From positions 3,348,001 through 3,412,000 of the forward strand of contig NC_088937.1 of assembly GCF_033473495.1 (NCBI RefSeq): a DNA stretch of 64,000 bases, read 5' to 3'. Within the stretch, counting starts at the first letter, position 1. Every line of letters begins with the position of its first letter. Shown here one piece after another: positions 45,122-56,442 of this stretch. The notes under the pieces were generated by a model, which saw only the letters and a list, made by a program, of their open reading frames with translations, was not told the DNA's origin and searched no databases. The translations under genes and the position numbers were made by a program. The DNA is from Cercospora beticola (Eukaryota; Ascomycota; Dothideomycetes; Mycosphaerellales; Mycosphaerellaceae).

Positions 45122-45465
45122 AGTTGATCGATGAGGGTTGAGCCGCGATATGGGGATCCCAATACTTTCGCGGTTCAACCGGCCAGTGCCTTGGGCTGTC
45201 TTCCATCCGCACTTTATATTCGCGATACTTGTGCAACGGGACGGGTGGGAGGTACAAATTGACATGCGTCACTTGTGAAGCTATCAATAAACTCCCCACG
45301 GACCCCAATCTCCAAACCTCCTCCTGCCAGGGGTTTCTACAAGGATATCGTAGCCTGACAAACTCTTTTATGCAGACTTCATAATGCAGTTCATCTTGAC
45401 AGCTGCACCCCACTTTTGCGCATTTTCCCACGATCTCACTGCAGAAGCGTTCGTTTGCGGAGAAG
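45122..45465. other. Intergenic, promoter of the methyltransferase
   Basis: Short gap with no gene seen; 3' UTR of GH88 and 5' region of the next gene. Confidence 0.35.
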
Positions 45466-46765
45466 ATGAGTCTCGCTGAACGTGCCATGTCGTTTCACTA
45501 CCACGACGAGAAGCATCCTCTTGGCGAATGGCATTTCAATGCACTACCCTCACCACCCACGTCCGAAGAGTATGATAGAACGAACAGGAGGAGATTGGCT
45601 GAGTACCCTCCAAGATGGGATTCGTTTCGCAATCGAATAATGAGTAAGTTGAGTGCAGCGGACCCCACTCAAAACTCGACAGTCTTCACCCAGACATTAC
45701 CATATCGCATTCGGAGACTCTGGTCTTGTACAATCTGTTTTAACACATCGCAAAGCCATTGACTGATAAATCGTAGCCGACGAACAAGCAGCTCAAAAAG
45801 TCCGAGACGACGCCGCAGCAGCAGCAGCAAAACAAAGAAGGAAAAATCGCTGGAACTCAAAATACTACTCCAAAGATCTCACACATGTCTCCGGCCTCGC
45901 AGGACCAGTAATCGATCTCATGAATCCACAACCCACAGATACAATTCTTGATGTCGGTTGCGGAGATGGTTCTGTCACGATCGCTCTGGCGAATAAAGTC
46001 CCCAACGGATTGGTCGTAGGTCTCGACGATGCCTCAGCAACAATCGAACATGCGAACTACAAATCACCGTACGGGAACTTAACATTTATCGAACATGATT
46101 TATCGAAATTGGAGCAAACGCCAGGGTACCTGATACGATGGGAGGGATCGTGGGATTGGGTATTCAGTAAATCGACATTACATCGACTACTTCGCATTCC
46201 GGAGAACCGAACGATTTTGTTTGAGAATATATATCGACTCTTGAAACCTGGAGGAAAATTAGTTTTTGAATGTGGAGCGGCGGGGACGGTTCCGGAGGCG
46301 ATTACGGCGTTGACAGCTGCGATGGCGATTTATGGTATGTCTTCTGATGAACGACGGGATGCGAATCCTTGGTTTTGTCCGAGTGCGGAGTGGATGCGAG
46401 AGGCGTTGGAGGCTGTGGGGTTTGATGTTTTGGAGTGTAGGACGCATCATGAGCCTAGTAAAGTTTCGAGGCATGATGGGAGTTTGGAGGGGTGGGTGAG
46501 GAAACTTGGGAAGGAGTTTTTGGATGTTATTGAGCCGGCGGAAGGGGAGAGGAGGGATGAGATTGTGAAGTGGGTGTGTGATGTTTTGAATGATAGTATT
46601 GAGCGGAAAGAAGATGGGACGAGGTGGTTGAGTTATGTGAAGTTGAGGGTTGTGGCGAGGAAGAAGAAGACGGATACGCCGAATGTTATTAGGAGGATGT
46701 GTGAAGCCGGTGCTTTGTTGCCGGGACGAATGAGTAACAGAGGGACCTCGTTTTCGTTCATCTGA
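45466..46765 (+). CDS. Class I SAM-dependent methyltransferase
   Basis: Two exons: 45466-45643 and 45777-46765, 388 aa; the 133-nt intron has GTAAGT and a GACTGAT branch before ATCGTAG. Motif I ILDVGCGDG is at about 116-124, followed by VGLDDA (acidic loop), EHDLSK and the post-motif LLKPGGKLVFECG. This layout resembles trans-aconitate 2-methyltransferase-like enzymes; substrate unknown. The 3' part is GT-rich (TTTGGATGTT.. style codons), unlike its 5' part. It is 16 bp tail-to-tail with the EthD gene. Confidence 0.88.
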
Positions 46766-46781
46766 ATACTAGTCGATTTCC

Positions 46782-47392
46782 TCATGGCTCTTGGTTCAGC
46801 TTTGCATCATGTCCGCTCTGGCCTTTGACGATTGCGGCGACTTCACCGCCCTTGGACGCATCGATATAGGTCTCCTCCCAGCCGATAGTGATCTTAGAAG
46901 TGGCAAATTTCCAGAACGACTTCTCATCTGGTGCGACGACCTCCGCATAATATGGATCTACAAATTGGCCAAGAATGTCAGCGGCTAAGCATCCACACAA
47001 CCGAGAAACGAACCATTCATGGCATTCTCAAAACAACTCAGCTCTGGCATTCGAAGCTCAACGAAGCCGTCATAATCCACGACGTTCTCGACAGTAAAAT
47101 CGCCTAGCGTTGGAAGTTGGCTTCTTGCTTCTGCTCGAAGCCATGACGGAGTGTGGTACTGGGTTGGATCAGCAATTGCAGAACAACCAGTCTATACGTG
47201 AGTCCAAATTACTTGAGTATAGCCAACTATTCCATGCTTCCGTAAATGTTCGCTGACTTTTGGAGCATGACTATTCGTCCAATGTCTGTGAAATTCTTCT
47301 TCAGACATGCCATCTTTCCGGTAGGCCAAGATCGTGACCCGATATAGACCTTTCCGTTGTGGCCTGTCATCTTGTGGAACGTTCGACTCCAT
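46782..47392 (-). CDS. EthD-domain protein
   Basis: Three exons: 47213-47392, 47014-47158, 46782-46957, 166 aa; introns of 54 and 56 nt keep frame. The N-terminal part YRVTILAYRKDGMSEEEFHRHWTNSHAPK is the EthD ferredoxin-like signature (paired His and Asn-Ser-His), continuing as GIVGYTQYHTPSWLRA and a second half ending in ..DPYYAEVVAPDEKSF. EthD-like fungal proteins include small decarboxylases and dehydratases in polyketide pathways. A function here cannot be named. Confidence 0.88.
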
Positions 47393-47691
47393 TGTTGGTC
47401 TTAGCGTGCGATCAGGATTGTTGGTATATTCCTGGACATACTGGAATTCAGGGTCGTGCTTGCAGCACGTCTGCAAGACGTCACCACTTGGGAGCTTTGA
47501 TCAAGACATGTATTTCGGTAAACGTTCAATTTTCTTACAACAAAGGAGCAAAAACGAAATGAGACCGAAAATTGAACCTGTATTCGTATGGACTCTCAGC
47601 AGTCTGCGCTTTCCGAAACTCGATACGGTGTCTATTTCCTCAGCTAGTCTGGAGAAGCTGCCGCTGCACATGCTACAGTGCACAGCAAACA

Positions 47692-48669
47692 CTAGTCTGG
47701 CAGGTGCTCTTTCTGGATCAGGAAGTCTTCGACGTGTATATCGGGCGTAATCTCTTTCAGCAGACCATACTTCACGAGTCTGTCGAACTGGTCGCCGTAC
47801 TTCATGGTCCAGAGATTGTGGTCCATCTGCTTGCACAAGTCTAGTGCGTTCGATCGACTCCCAGTGAGGTCCTCGAGTCTTTTGAAGTCCCGAACACCTT
47901 CGTCCGGCTTGAAGTACATCTGAGGAGCGACAATGGGATCCCAGATGTAGAGACGCTGACCATGAACGTCGGGAAACTTCCAATTGCCATATGCTTCAAA
48001 CATTGCTTCGATCAGGTCATCGGCGGTGACGCCCTTAGCGTTCTTGCAGTTCTTGAAATCGCCATTTTCGAATGTGGAGTCCTCGCTGAACCAGTTGGTG
48101 AACTGAAGCTCAGTAACTGGTGGTTGAGACAAGAACATGCCGCACCAAGACGGCTTGAAGTTCTTATCTGTTGGCTTCTTGTTGCGCAGCGCCGCAATTA
48201 TGGATGAGTCCTCGTCTTCGTCCATGGAGATAGGGCTGTAGCCGTCGACGAAAGGGTCAAGTCCTTCACGGTCGCTGTCTTGAATCAAAAATGTGAAGCT
48301 TCCATTTTCAGGCACAACGCATTCGGAGTCGCGCCTGTAGTGGAGGAGTAACTCGTTGGCGCGACCCATGACGACTTGGCGATGCCAATCACTGCTCTCT
48401 GCATCTTTGTTGACTTGCGGACCCACAGCCTCGAGAACTAACGCTCCTGATACGTACTCGATTTCATACCAGTCGATTGCCGTCCATGTCTCTGTGTCGT
48501 AGTCCGGTCGATAGAAGAGCGCTTGCTGCAGCTTCGGCGAGTTCTTGACCAGCTCCTTCCAGAACTTCGAGACGCGTTGATCGAGAAGGATGTCTTTCAT
48601 CGGCAGCGACAACAAGATTCGCTCGAGCAGCTCCGCGACATTGAGTGCGCGTTCGGCGGCGGTCGCCAT
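47692..48669 (-). CDS. F-box domain protein
   Basis: A single exon of 325 aa from the ATG at 48669. The N-terminal F-box (about residues 8-50) reads ALNVAELLERILLSLPMKDILLDQRVSKFWKELV followed by SPKLQQALF, a pattern frequent in fungal F-box proteins. The remainder has no recognised substrate-binding repeat. It would bind Skp1 in an SCF ubiquitin ligase; the target is unknown. Confidence 0.85.
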   Translation of the reverse strand: MATAAERALNVAELLERILLSLPMKDILLDQRVSKFWKELVKNSPKLQQALFYRPDYDTETWTAIDWYEIEYVSGALVLEAVGPQVNKDAESSDWHRQVVMGRANELLLHYRRDSECVVPENGSFTFLIQDSDREGLDPFVDGYSPISMDEDEDSSIIAALRNKKPTDKNFKPSWCGMFLSQPPVTELQFTNWFSEDSTFENGDFKNCKNAKGVTADDLIEAMFEAYGNWKFPDVHGQRLYIWDPIVAPQMYFKPDEGVRDFKRLEDLTGSRSNALDLCKQMDHNLWTMKYGDQFDRLVKYGLLKEITPDIHVEDFLIQKEHLPD

Positions 48670-50388
48670 CTTGTCTGCGGGCAGTGATGAAGGGCGCAAT
48701 GCTGGTGTCGAGGTTGGAATCAGGATCGGATGGAGGAGGTGGAAGTGAAGCCGCGACGCTAGTTCTAGCCACCTCTTGCATGGGAAGGCGCGACTTCCAA
48801 CACACTTCAGCTGTTACGTCTCTTCAACGCGTTCTCGTTTCAAGAACGTCAAACAGCGCACCACGTCGATAGACACACGCGCGGCCCGAAGGCAGATGCT
48901 TCACCTCAAGCAATCGTCAAAATGCATCCCCTTCTCTTCGACCACGTCAACCACGAAACGGCAAGCCGCACGAAACATTGGAAGAGAATACACTAATAGG
49001 CTACAACCGCCAGTCGCAGAAATCGATAGGCCAGAGTAGCCCTCATGATGCACCGCAGCCTTGATAGAGTCCTGGCCGCCTTCGCATCCGGACCTCGTAC
49101 GAACCAGAAAAGGCAACATGCAGACGGAGAAGCACGATTTCAGCTACCGCATACACTGAGAGGTCGCCATAACCGCAAGGAGCTCCACCTACTTGGTACA
49201 TCTGGGATGGAATGCAGATCGTTCCGTACTCCGGCCAAGCAAGGATGGATTCAACCTCGATGATTATGATTAGCAATCGAGACTCGAGAGACTAGTTATA
49301 TATATGCTGCTTCATGCTCGGGTGCTCAAGGCTCCAATGGTGCGCGGGAATGGATTGCCTTCAATCCGGAATGCACTGGACCAGAACTTCGTTAACGAGT
49401 GGCTTGACAATGATCAATATCCACACAGCATGCCTTTCTCTGAGCATATAGCTTTTTCTCTGCTCTCAGAGATGGCCATGCCAAGGGGCTCGTAGCAATG
49501 GACTGCCTGGAGTACTATACCCTTTACGATAAGCAATCGCGAACAGATTGGCTCCCTCTCAGTGGACGCAAGCTATCTCCTGCTTCTTATCCTGGCGAAG
49601 TGGCAGAGCAGCGCAGCAAACAGCTATCTGAGACTCGATCACTGATAGCTCTTTCTCACGAGTCTAAACAAAGACTCAGCCTCAACACGTGGATCAGTAC
49701 AGTCTGTACAGTTGTTTAGTCGGCTGCGTTCTGTCTGGCCATGATGGACAGGAACTTCATGTCGCAACGATCAGGACAAAGTCCGCCTCGCCAATTGTTG
49801 GAAAGCGAAGCAGAAGCGAGAGGCACTGCGTCCTCTGCCCGAACATGTGGTCCGCATTTCAATCCTATTATCTCTGCCCTGCGCAACCAAGCTGAGCCAT
49901 TCCGTCTTCGAAAGTGAGGCAGGCCTTGCACTGAGATCGTGGCGGGAGGGCTTTATCGATAGTCGTATCTCTGCCGTGCAGAGCCATTCTGAGGCACTCA
50001 GTGTCGAGAAGCGAGGCAAGCATGAGTTTAGGAGCGCGAAGAGGGGCCTCGAAGTGTGCATGTCTTTCCGCTCCAATTTTGCTGTCTGCAAGCGATCACC
50101 TGACGAACCATAGCTCAACCTCACTCAGCATCTGGGTCAGCAAAATCATCGAAACGCGTGAGACTAGTCATCTCTGTGATAAGTCGATCGGCTGTGTTCT
50201 CTTCGGCCATTGCGAGATCGAGGCCGAGATTCGCAACAAGGCAAGAAAGAATTGCATTACCAACAACGAAGAGAACGAGGGCTTCTGCGAAGACCACAAG
50301 GCTGAGTCCCTCCAAGGCTGCCGCCTGTCACTGCAGGATGAGACACTCGAGAGCTTGGTCGGGAGGCCGCCGAAATTCAGGCCCATCG
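48670..50388. other. 1.7-kb gene-poor stretch
   Basis: No supported gene. Several open frames of 60-120 codons lack domains or splice continuity. One of 64 codons on the minus strand (50121-50315) has a hydrophobic start and acidic end but no further support. Confidence 0.35.
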
Positions 50389-50394
50389 ATAGCG

Positions 50395-50545
50395 AGTAGT
50401 CAGGGCAGGTCTGCGGGCATCGCGGCTGTGAGGACTCCTTTCAAGATGCGAATGAGCGTCGTCTGCATTGGTTTCACTGCCACAGTACGTACGCATTGAC
50501 AGCAATGGGGGAGACGAAGTTCGACAATTTTGACTTCCAATGAGT
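50395..50545. repeat. Diverged copy of the helicase 3' segment
   Basis: This segment aligns with 51105-51245 at roughly 65-70 percent by eye: both hold GCGGGCATCGCGGC, then a second matching block that on the minus strand reads HWKSKLSNF here and HWKLNLSNF there. It marks a local duplication of the 3' end of the helicase-like gene. Confidence 0.55.
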
Positions 50546-50894
50546 CGTGCAATAGGCGGAGCAGAAGAAGGATGAGAGGCGGCGAAGACCGCAGCACATG
50601 AAGCGGGTAAGGCTATTTGCTGTAATATGATGAACATCTGTTGCTATTGCAGTACTGAGGCGGACTCGCACTCTGTCCCGGAGATGTTGATTCAAATTAC
50701 GAGACTGGCGCAGCAATTGCGAAGTGGGCAGTTGTCAGATCAAGCGTGCGTGCTTCGTCCACACTTCGCGCAGTAGAGTCCATGCTTCGTGTTGAGCCGC
50801 TTTCAAGCTACGTCTGCTACCGAGACTTTGGCTTGGTCAGCGCCCCGTTCATATAGTCATGTGAATGCAATTGTAGTACTTATACGAAATCGCG

Positions 50895-51100
50895 CTCTCT
50901 CCTTGACCTACTAGTCCCAATCGCCAGATGCGAGGAACTTGGTAGCCTGCGCGCTAGTCACCAATCTCCAGCTCTTTGACGGCTACCGTTTGATCGACAC
51001 GACGTGTGGAGCGAATAAACTTCTGCAGACAAGCAGATGTTCTCTAGGCGTTCGTCGTCGGAATGGCCTGGGTCGTCGTCAAAGTCTTCTGCCATGATCG
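50895..51100 (-). pseudogene. Fragment copy of the 54.6-54.9 kb gene 3' end
   Basis: About 200 bp match 54638-54850 on the same strand (GAGGAAC/TGTGGTAG, CCAGCTCTTT, AGCAGATGTTCTCTAG, GTTCGTCGTCGGAAT). On the minus strand both encode SDDE/RxLENIC, but this copy has an extra base before KFIRSTRR and a stop where the other has Trp, so it is a decayed duplicate. Confidence 0.6.
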
Positions 51101-51196
51101 GTGGCGAGTCGGGGGAAATCCGCGGGCATCGCGGCCGTGACGATCCGTTCCAAGACGCACACGATCGTCGGTGCCACTGGTTGAACAGCACAGCAC

Positions 51197-52467
51197 CTAG
51201 GCGAAGACGGCAGTTGGAGGAGCGAAATTCGATAAATTTAGTTTCCAGTGAACCGCGCGTACCTGCTCCCATCCTCCGTTGTCTTCAAGCTCAGGAGGCT
51301 CGACGACGTAGGCAACTGGGCCACAGTCAGACTTGTAGTGGCCGTACTGTAGGCAGCGGCGGCACTGGACATTGGCGGTGCTACGCTCCTTCGTGCAGTT
51401 CGAGGGTCTGTGGCCGATCTCATTGCATTTGTTGCAGGTCATGTGCTTGTCCTTATCAGCCTGCTCTCCAGCGAGCGTTCTGTTGACCTGCATGTCGATG
51501 ATGGCGAGGATGCGAGCCTTCGCCTCGTCGCTGAGCTTGGCCAAGACAGTGGTACCCTCGTCCTGCTCGCCACTCTCGCTCTGATATTGCTCGAGGGCCT
51601 CGCGCTCGAGTTCGATCAGAAGGTCTCGCGGAGAATCGAGAATGTCGAAATCGCTGGACGGGTCGACACTGTACGCATAGTCTCCCTGTGAAGCGTGGGA
51701 ATTGTACTGAGCGCTGGGAACGCTGCCAGTACCGATCTCACGTGGCTGCTCCTCCTCCAGTCGGCCGTACGAGAGCTTCTCGAATTCGCCGACGAGGACC
51801 CAAATAGCCTTGATGCCACGGGTCAGAAGCACACAGTTGCGGCGGTTGTCCTTCATGTGGCCCATGTCCTCCTTTGTCCGTTGTCAGCCAGCAAATGGTC
51901 GACCTCGCTTCCCATGGCGTTGTCAGTGGCTCGAAGAGCCGGTAGCTGCTGACGCGTATACTTGCCATCAGTGACGAGATTGCTGAACTTCTCCTCGTAC
52001 AGCTCAAACTGACGACGCCACGGCACAACGATGCAGACTGATTCCTCCATCTTGTCGCCGTAGACAGGATGCAGAGCTTCAGTGATGACTTGCATGACCT
52101 TGGCGACGAGAGCTGGGTTCGCTTTGGACTTCGTAGCGGATGCACGTGTGAAGTCTCCTTTGACTTTGCAAAACATCATACGCTCCTTAACATCGGTAAG
52201 CTGGGGACGGAGGGCTTCAGGATCAGCTTCAAGAGCTCGAGCGTAGGCATCGTGGTATCCATCTGGCAGAGCGAACTTCTCGTTGTTAGGCTCGAGGACA
52301 GTCTTGACTTTGCCTCCGTAGAAGTAGTCGTTGGCGGGATTGAACAAGACGAGATGCTGGCGAGCCTGAGAGTCCAACGTAACAATCGGGAAACCAGCTC
52401 TCGACAGGCGCTCCATGAGTGATCGCAACATCTGAGCGTGGAATTCGTTGAAGAGTGGCTCACCCAT
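51197..52467 (-). pseudogene. C-terminal part of a UPF1-like helicase with zinc knuckles, frameshifted
   Basis: Frame 1 (52467-51853) has NEFHAQMLRSLMERLSRAGFPIVTLDSQAR, ANDYFYGGKVKT, CIVVPWRRQFELY and DNAMGSEVDHLLADNGQ, which are motifs IV-V of a superfamily 1 UPF1-type helicase. Frame 2 (51865-51197) resumes with MGHMKDNRRNCVLLTRG (motif VI) and continues to two CCHC knuckles (CNKCNEIGH..C, CRRCLQYGHYKSDC). One missing base near 51862 separates the frames. Walker A and B motifs are absent: sequence upstream of 52467 has stops and runs into a minisatellite. Such knuckle-helicases act on RNA in fungi; this copy looks dead. A sequencing error could explain the frameshift but not the missing ATPase half. 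Confidence 0.65.
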
Positions 52468-52589
52468 GATGATTGGCCCAAGCTGCTTTAATTGTCGTTC
52501 TCCTCAAGGAAGAAATTGTTGTGCCATTGCTAATCCCGCACATACACTTTCATGATGCACATCGAGTGCAAGATATCGGGATATCTGAT

Positions 52590-52985
52590 GGCTTTGATGG
52601 CTTCGGTGAACCAGAGAGGACGAAGCTTGTTCCATTTCCTCCGGGAATCCAGCGTGTCTCCGCCCCTGCGCTGATGCTCATCTGGTGGCTTCGATGGCTT
52701 CGTGGAATCAGAGAGAATGAGACATGTTCCGTTTTCTCTGGAAATGCGGCATTTTTATGTCCTTGCGCTAATGCTCATCTGGTGGCTTCGATGGCTTCGG
52801 TAAATTGGAGAAAATAGCACTTGATCCATTTTCTCCGGAAATCCAGCGTGCCTCCGCTCCTGCGCTGATTTTAATCCGATAGCTTCGATAGCTTCGTGGA
52901 ATCAGAGAAGATGGGAGATGTTCCATCTTCTCCAGAAATCCAGCGTGTCTCCGTCCCTGCGCTGATGCTCATCTAGTGGCTCTCC
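52590..52985. repeat. 97-bp minisatellite, about four copies
   Basis: The phrase GATGGCTTCG (or GATAGCTTCG) recurs at 52596, 52693, 52790 and 52887, exactly 97 bp apart. Each unit continues with TGGAATCAGAGAR..., a TTCCATTTTCTCCGGAAATCCAGCGTG block and CTGCGCTGATGCTCATCTGGTGGCTT. Units differ by scattered substitutions. The period is not a multiple of three, so it is unlikely to encode a repeat protein. It lies where the ATPase half of the helicase would be expected. Confidence 0.85.
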
Positions 52986-53009
52986 AATCCATCGGAACTG
53001 AGAGTACCG

Positions 53010-53310
53010 GCCCCTTTGCATCCCTCTGAGTATCCGCAATCTCTCCATTGCATATAACCCGAATAGCAAGCAGCAGCAAAGTAATGATTGAAGCAGAGCG
53101 ATGAAGGGCATATTTTCGTCATCTTTGCAGATCCGATGTTATTACCTCGTCGTCTATCCCCAGACTGCTGCGCTTCCAAAGATGCATATATGCAGAGATG
53201 CAAGCAGATCGCGTGCATCGCTCCTTGAATCCTTGACCTCGGCATTGCATATAGTGCGAACAACGAGCAGCATTCAAGAAGCAACTCGGGGCAGAGCTAG
53301 GACATGAAAA
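53010..53310. repeat. Degenerate direct repeat, ~197-bp offset
   Basis: CATTGCATATA followed by CGAA..AGCAAGCAGCA at 53046 recurs at 53243 (CATTGCATATAGTGCGAACAACGAGCAGCA), and the 35 bases upstream of each also match. The offset of 197 bp is about twice the adjacent 97-bp period, so both arrays may have a common origin. Confidence 0.5.
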
Positions 53311-53405
53311 TATCCACAGAGCGTCGCTCACCAAGTACAACGCCGGCCTCTGCATCCATCTCTGGTCGCTTGCAGCCTTGGAACTCAACCAGCTTTGGGT
53401 AGAAC

Positions 53406-54478
53406 TTAGGCTTCGTCAGTAGATTTGATGGCCAACAGACAGTGCGTTGAGTGAAAGACCTGTTCAAAATGTCGAGGAAGGTCGGTCGGTCCGAAGTCCT
53501 CAAGCTTCGGCTCAAATTGTGCAAGGATCTTGTGCATCGCCGGTAAAAGGACTTTCGCTCGCCATGTTGTATCATAGAAGAGCTGCGTGGCGGCAAGCAT
53601 ACGATCTGGGTCGCTCAAATTGGTGAGTGGCCCTGTCTCCTTGATGGTCGTCGGCATAGGCAGCGGGCTTCTCAGCTCAGTCATGACAGCCGTAATGCCC
53701 TGTGTGGCATAGATATCTTTGTACTCCTGAGCTGCTCTCGTGTGAGTGGCATTCCCAGAGTCAATGCGGCCTGCTTGGTGAATAAACCGAAGAATTCCGC
53801 GTCATGAGGGTTGAACGTCACGTCGTGCTGCTCCTCGAGGTGCTCACAGAGAGCGTCATCATCTGGAAAGTCTGCTAAACAGAGGACGTTCTTGTCGTCG
53901 CTCATGACCAACAATGGACAGACCAGGTTGTTCTGCGCGGGTCTGTCTTTGTCGAAAATGTTGTCCCTTGGGAATTGCGGCATACCGGCTTGCCGCTCTC
54001 TCTTTGACATGGGGAGCAGGCGGTCGCCTGCAGATGCATCGGTGCTCGTGCTGTCGCTGTCGTCCTCAACGACAATGGGGTCATGTTTGTTGTTGCAGGC
54101 AGGCACGGGCTGGGTTGGAGTGGACTCTTCCTTTTGGGTGTGCCCTCTACCTCGAAACCCTTCCCTAGATCCGCCAACTCCTCCACAATTCCTTTGTATC
54201 GGCCTTCTTCGACCGGTTCTGTTCCCTTTTTTGCTGAGGGCTACTCGTCGAGCGGTACCTCGACGAGTGATGCCGTGTCGAGCGGTGGCAGGTCTGATAT
54301 CGCGCGTTCGTGATGCCGCTTCATTGGATGTTGTCAGTGTCGATTCGATGTGGCCGTTATTGTCGATGTTGATGTCGGAGTCAAGGTAGTTCAGCGAAGA
54401 GAAAGTGAAGTGGAGGCGGGCCTTGGCAACCGTCGATGCTAGTAAGTTCTTCCATGTTATGGAAAGGTGCGATTGCAA
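53406..54478 (-). pseudogene. N-terminal part of the helicase-like gene, low-complexity start
   Basis: An open frame from 54478 encodes Arg/Gly- and Ser/Thr-rich sequence, then CLADFPDDDALCEHLEEQHDVTF (Cys-x-His spacing like a degenerate zinc finger). A plausible 56-nt intron (GTTTAT donor, GAGAGCAG acceptor) joins AQEYKDIYATQGITAVMTELRSP; a second 55-nt intron with a perfect TACTGAC branch joins FYPKLVEFQGCKRPEM. The chain then ends in the repeats at 53.3 kb. It probably belongs with the helicase C-terminal part at 51.2-52.5 kb, the middle having been lost. Function unknown. Confidence 0.4.
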
Positions 54479-54574
54479 GACTTCACTTCATTTTTCACAA
54501 GCCTTTGAGATCTGGTTGCACAATGAGATGTTCGGAAGTCACAATTGCATTCCAACACATGTGGACTTGAAGGG

Positions 54575-55620
54575 CTAGTGGTATCCATCACGTCGATGTG
54601 GCGACGGCTGCTCCCCGACTGACGAATCGCGCTCTGTCCTTGACCCACTGGTCCCAATCGGCAAATGCGAGGAATGTGGTAGTGTCGCCGCCGAATCTGC
54701 GCGCCAGTCCCCAGTCTCCAGCTCTTTCACTGCTATCGTTCGATCAATGCGACGTGTGGTGCGGATGAACTTCGTCGTAGAGCAGATGTTCTCTAGAAGT
54801 TCGTCGTCGGAATAGCTTGCGTCGTCGTCGGAATCTTCTGGCACGACATCACTCGTGCAGTGGCCGAAATCAGGACCAGGGGTATCGCTGTCGTCGATCG
54901 CCTTGAGGAAGAAATCTTTGTGCCACTGCTCAGCCACCTCGTGCACCTCCACGATACACTTCGGGTGCAATATCTTTGCCAACGCTTCGAAGTGACCCCT
55001 GAAACTGTAGAAAGATTGTCTGAACTGAGGCGGATCTAGACAAGGTTAGCACTTCTACCCGGAAGAGGTGAACTTTTGATCAGTCTTACTGTACTCGTTT
55101 CGCACAGTGTACTTTGCCCAGCGGATGGCAAAACGACGGATCTTTTGCAACTCTTGTGGCGAGACGTGGAAGGATTTCTCTAGGGTAGCCGAAATGCTGT
55201 CGTCGGGCCCTTCTGGTGCTTCCATGGCTTTCGTGCCGGGCGGAGGGAGGACGTATCGCTTGCCGGGAGTGAAGGTGAGCAGAGGTGGCAATTGCGCCCT
55301 TGCTGCAGCATAAAACGCGCGATTGACAAATGCCGCTGATGGAAACATGCGATGCAGGAGGATGGTGTAGTTGTCCGGCGGTGGACTCTCGTCCATGCTG
55401 GCTGGACCCCAGAACTTCAGGATCTCGACCATCGATACCTGGCAGAGGTGAATTCCCGATCTGTCTTACCGAAATTGGTAGCCTCATATCTTCATTCGTT
55501 TGGATATACCATGGCTTCGACAAAACAGCTCATCTGGTATAGCTTTGCCGACAATTTCTTCAGCGCGCTGCAAGGCCTTCTTGCACTTGTCGAGCAGGGG
55601 ATCTGGCTCGCCGAAAGCGG
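54575..55620 (-). pseudogene. Unknown multi-exon gene, frame-disrupted 5' end
   Basis: Exon 55086-55432 encodes PDNYTILLHRMFPSAAFVNR, LTFTPGKRYVLPPPG and PQELQKIRRFAIRWAKYTVRNEY; a 54-nt intron (GTAAGACTGAT..CTAACCTTGTCTAG) joins it to NPPQFRQSFYSFRGHFEALAKIL and an acidic segment SDDELLENIC. Upstream of 55470 the frame changes once within about 100 bp (..EEIVGKAIPDELF, then WYIQTNEDMRLPIS) without a credible intron. Near the 3' end a second frame reading TTTFLAFADWDQWVKDRARF looks more protein-like than the annotated one. No known domain. Decayed or mis-assembled; its 3' end is copied at 50.9 kb. Confidence 0.4.
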
Positions 55621-55802
55621 CGTGGGAATCCCGCTTGATCGTCATTGCCGGTATCGCAGAGTGAGCAGCGAGGCAGCAGGTGAGGAAAAGGTAGCTTCAG
55701 CAGACCCAGATAGAATCGGCGCTGAGTGAGATCCAGACTGGAGAGATGAAGACACAGCAGGAGGCAGGCAGTCGCGTCGTGAGCGCACTGGAGGAAGTCC
55801 AT

Positions 55803-56442
55803 CGTGGGCGCGCTGGAGGTGCTTTGAGGAGTTGCGATGGCAGTACTACCAATTAAGGTGACCGCGGATCAAAGAGTATGTGTCGACGCATGTCGCATAC
55901 GTTGTCAGGGACGCAAAGCCGGATGTGGTGATCGAATAGGCGATGTGGCGAATCGCTTGACCAAGAAAAAGATTCAGAGCGGCGTCAGAAGTTGATATCA
56001 GCTCGCGGCGTCGCGCGGCGGACGCGGACGCGTGCTGCCGGACGGGACCGGAGCCCAGTCCGCAGCCAATGGAAAGCGTGCAGACCTAACAACATACTGA
56101 TGTGATCCGATCAATGTCAATTGAGTACTGTCTCGCCTCAGTATATCTTTCGATACATGTCTTATCTGCCATGCATGCAAGCAAGCATCAAGCTTTGCTA
56201 TTCATCTAAGGAGTGTCATTACATCATGTTGTTCTTCAACATCGTGTCAAGTCATCAGATCATTGCCCATCCCAATGTCATTATAAACATATCCCGTCAA
56301 CCCGTTTTGAATCGTTCCTCGCTCACATCATATTTTCTGCATCAGTCGTAATAAATGCCTCACAGAGGTCCAACATGCAGGTAGCCAACTCAACAAGATC
56401 TTCTCAGTCCCCTCACTGCAGGAAGGTGAAAAGAGACGACGT
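55803..56442. other. Intergenic, no gene seen
   Basis: AT-rich towards 56100-56350. It should hold the 3' UTR of the repeat-protein gene on the minus strand. Confidence 0.35.

Noticed and set aside
51830..51899. 32-nt intron (GTCGAC..AAAG) to repair the helicase frame
   Set aside because: It is shorter than any other intron in the window and would remove conserved motif V residues (VDHLLADNG); a one-base deletion explains the data better.
55460..55500. 31-nt intron GTAAGA..GCCAG in the 55-kb gene
   Set aside because: Good ends but too short to be trusted, and the frame upstream is still broken.
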